A stretch of 40,184 nt of DNA from Polynucleobacter sp. (lineage in GTDB: Bacteria > Pseudomonadota > Gammaproteobacteria > Burkholderiales > Burkholderiaceae): NCBI GenBank assembly GCA_023254115.1, contig JALQYK010000002.1:1-40184 (forward strand). The letters run 5' to 3'. The notes beneath the pieces are model-generated. The model was not told the origin of the DNA. It did no database searches and saw only the letters and a program-made list of their open reading frames with translations. The translations under genes and the position numbers were made by a program. How positions within the stretch are numbered: the first letter of the stretch is position 1; the number at the start of each line of letters is the position of its first letter. Shown piece by piece: positions 39,832-40,184 of the stretch.

Positions 39832-40184
39832 TTAAACAACCCTTAAAAAAGAATGTCCATGGGTTTTAGAAAATAACTGACCAATCACTGCAGCGTCACC
39901 AAAACCTTCTTCTGTAAATATTTCTAAAACTTCACCGAGCACTGCTGGATCACATGCCACCAATAAACCACCACTGGTTTGTGGATCAGTCAAAATTGCT
40001 TGATCAACTGGTGTCAAATGTTTTGATAGCTCAATATCAGCACCGTAACTTGCCCAGTTACGATTTGAGGCCCCTGTAATAAATCCTTGCTGCGCTAAAT
40101 CTTCGACTCCGGGCAATATTTTCAAATCAGCGTAATTAATTTGCCCCTGAAGGTTTGATCCCCTACAGATTTCTAATGCATGCC
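39832..40184 (-). CDS. selD: Selenide, water dikinase, C-terminal part (truncated at right window edge)
   Basis: Frame stays open to the window edge: HALEICRGSNLQGQINYADLKILPGVEDLAQQGFITGASNRNW...AILTDPQTSGGLLVACDP. Confidence 0.92.
   Translation of the reverse strand, partial: HALEICRGSNLQGQINYADLKILPGVEDLAQQGFITGASNRNWASYGADIELSKHLTPVDQAILTDPQTSGGLLVACDPAVLGEVLEIFTEEGFGDAAVIGQLFSKTHGHSFLRVV

Overview
The window looks like an AT-leaning chromosomal segment of a Polynucleobacter/Burkholderiaceae-type betaproteobacterium; this assignment is inferred from gene content and order, as no search was run. It is densely coding, with about 31 credible genes, and no rRNA, tRNA, CRISPR array or transposase was recognised. 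From left to right it contains: a predicted copper-acquisition locus (DUF2946, TonB receptor, YcnI/DUF1775, PCuAC); a metallophosphoesterase next to a Ser/Thr kinase-Usp fusion; a tungstate/molybdate ABC system (tupABC) with a divergent ModE-HTH/PBP-like regulator; a DUF3501 / Fe-S oxidoreductase / rubrerythrin cluster; a GDT1/TMEM165-type transporter; pepN; fbp; an alanine dehydrogenase plus amino-acid permease operon; a cyanophycin locus (two cyanophycin synthetase paralogs divergent from an ABC exporter, a DUF1854 protein and a protein I read as Bacillus Tgl-like transglutaminase); tcdA, pdxH and msrA; a Y-family polymerase with a near-consensus LexA box; hemCDXY; argH; an Orn/Lys/Arg decarboxylase; dcd; and the 3' end of selD. 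The observations most worth follow-up are: (1) the Tgl-like protein in the cyanophycin operon; (2) a riboswitch-like three-stem leader between DUF2946 and the TonB receptor; (3) a 22-bp-phased BvgA/NarL-like heptad array upstream of the alanine operon; and (4) a LexA box abutting the polymerase start codon.
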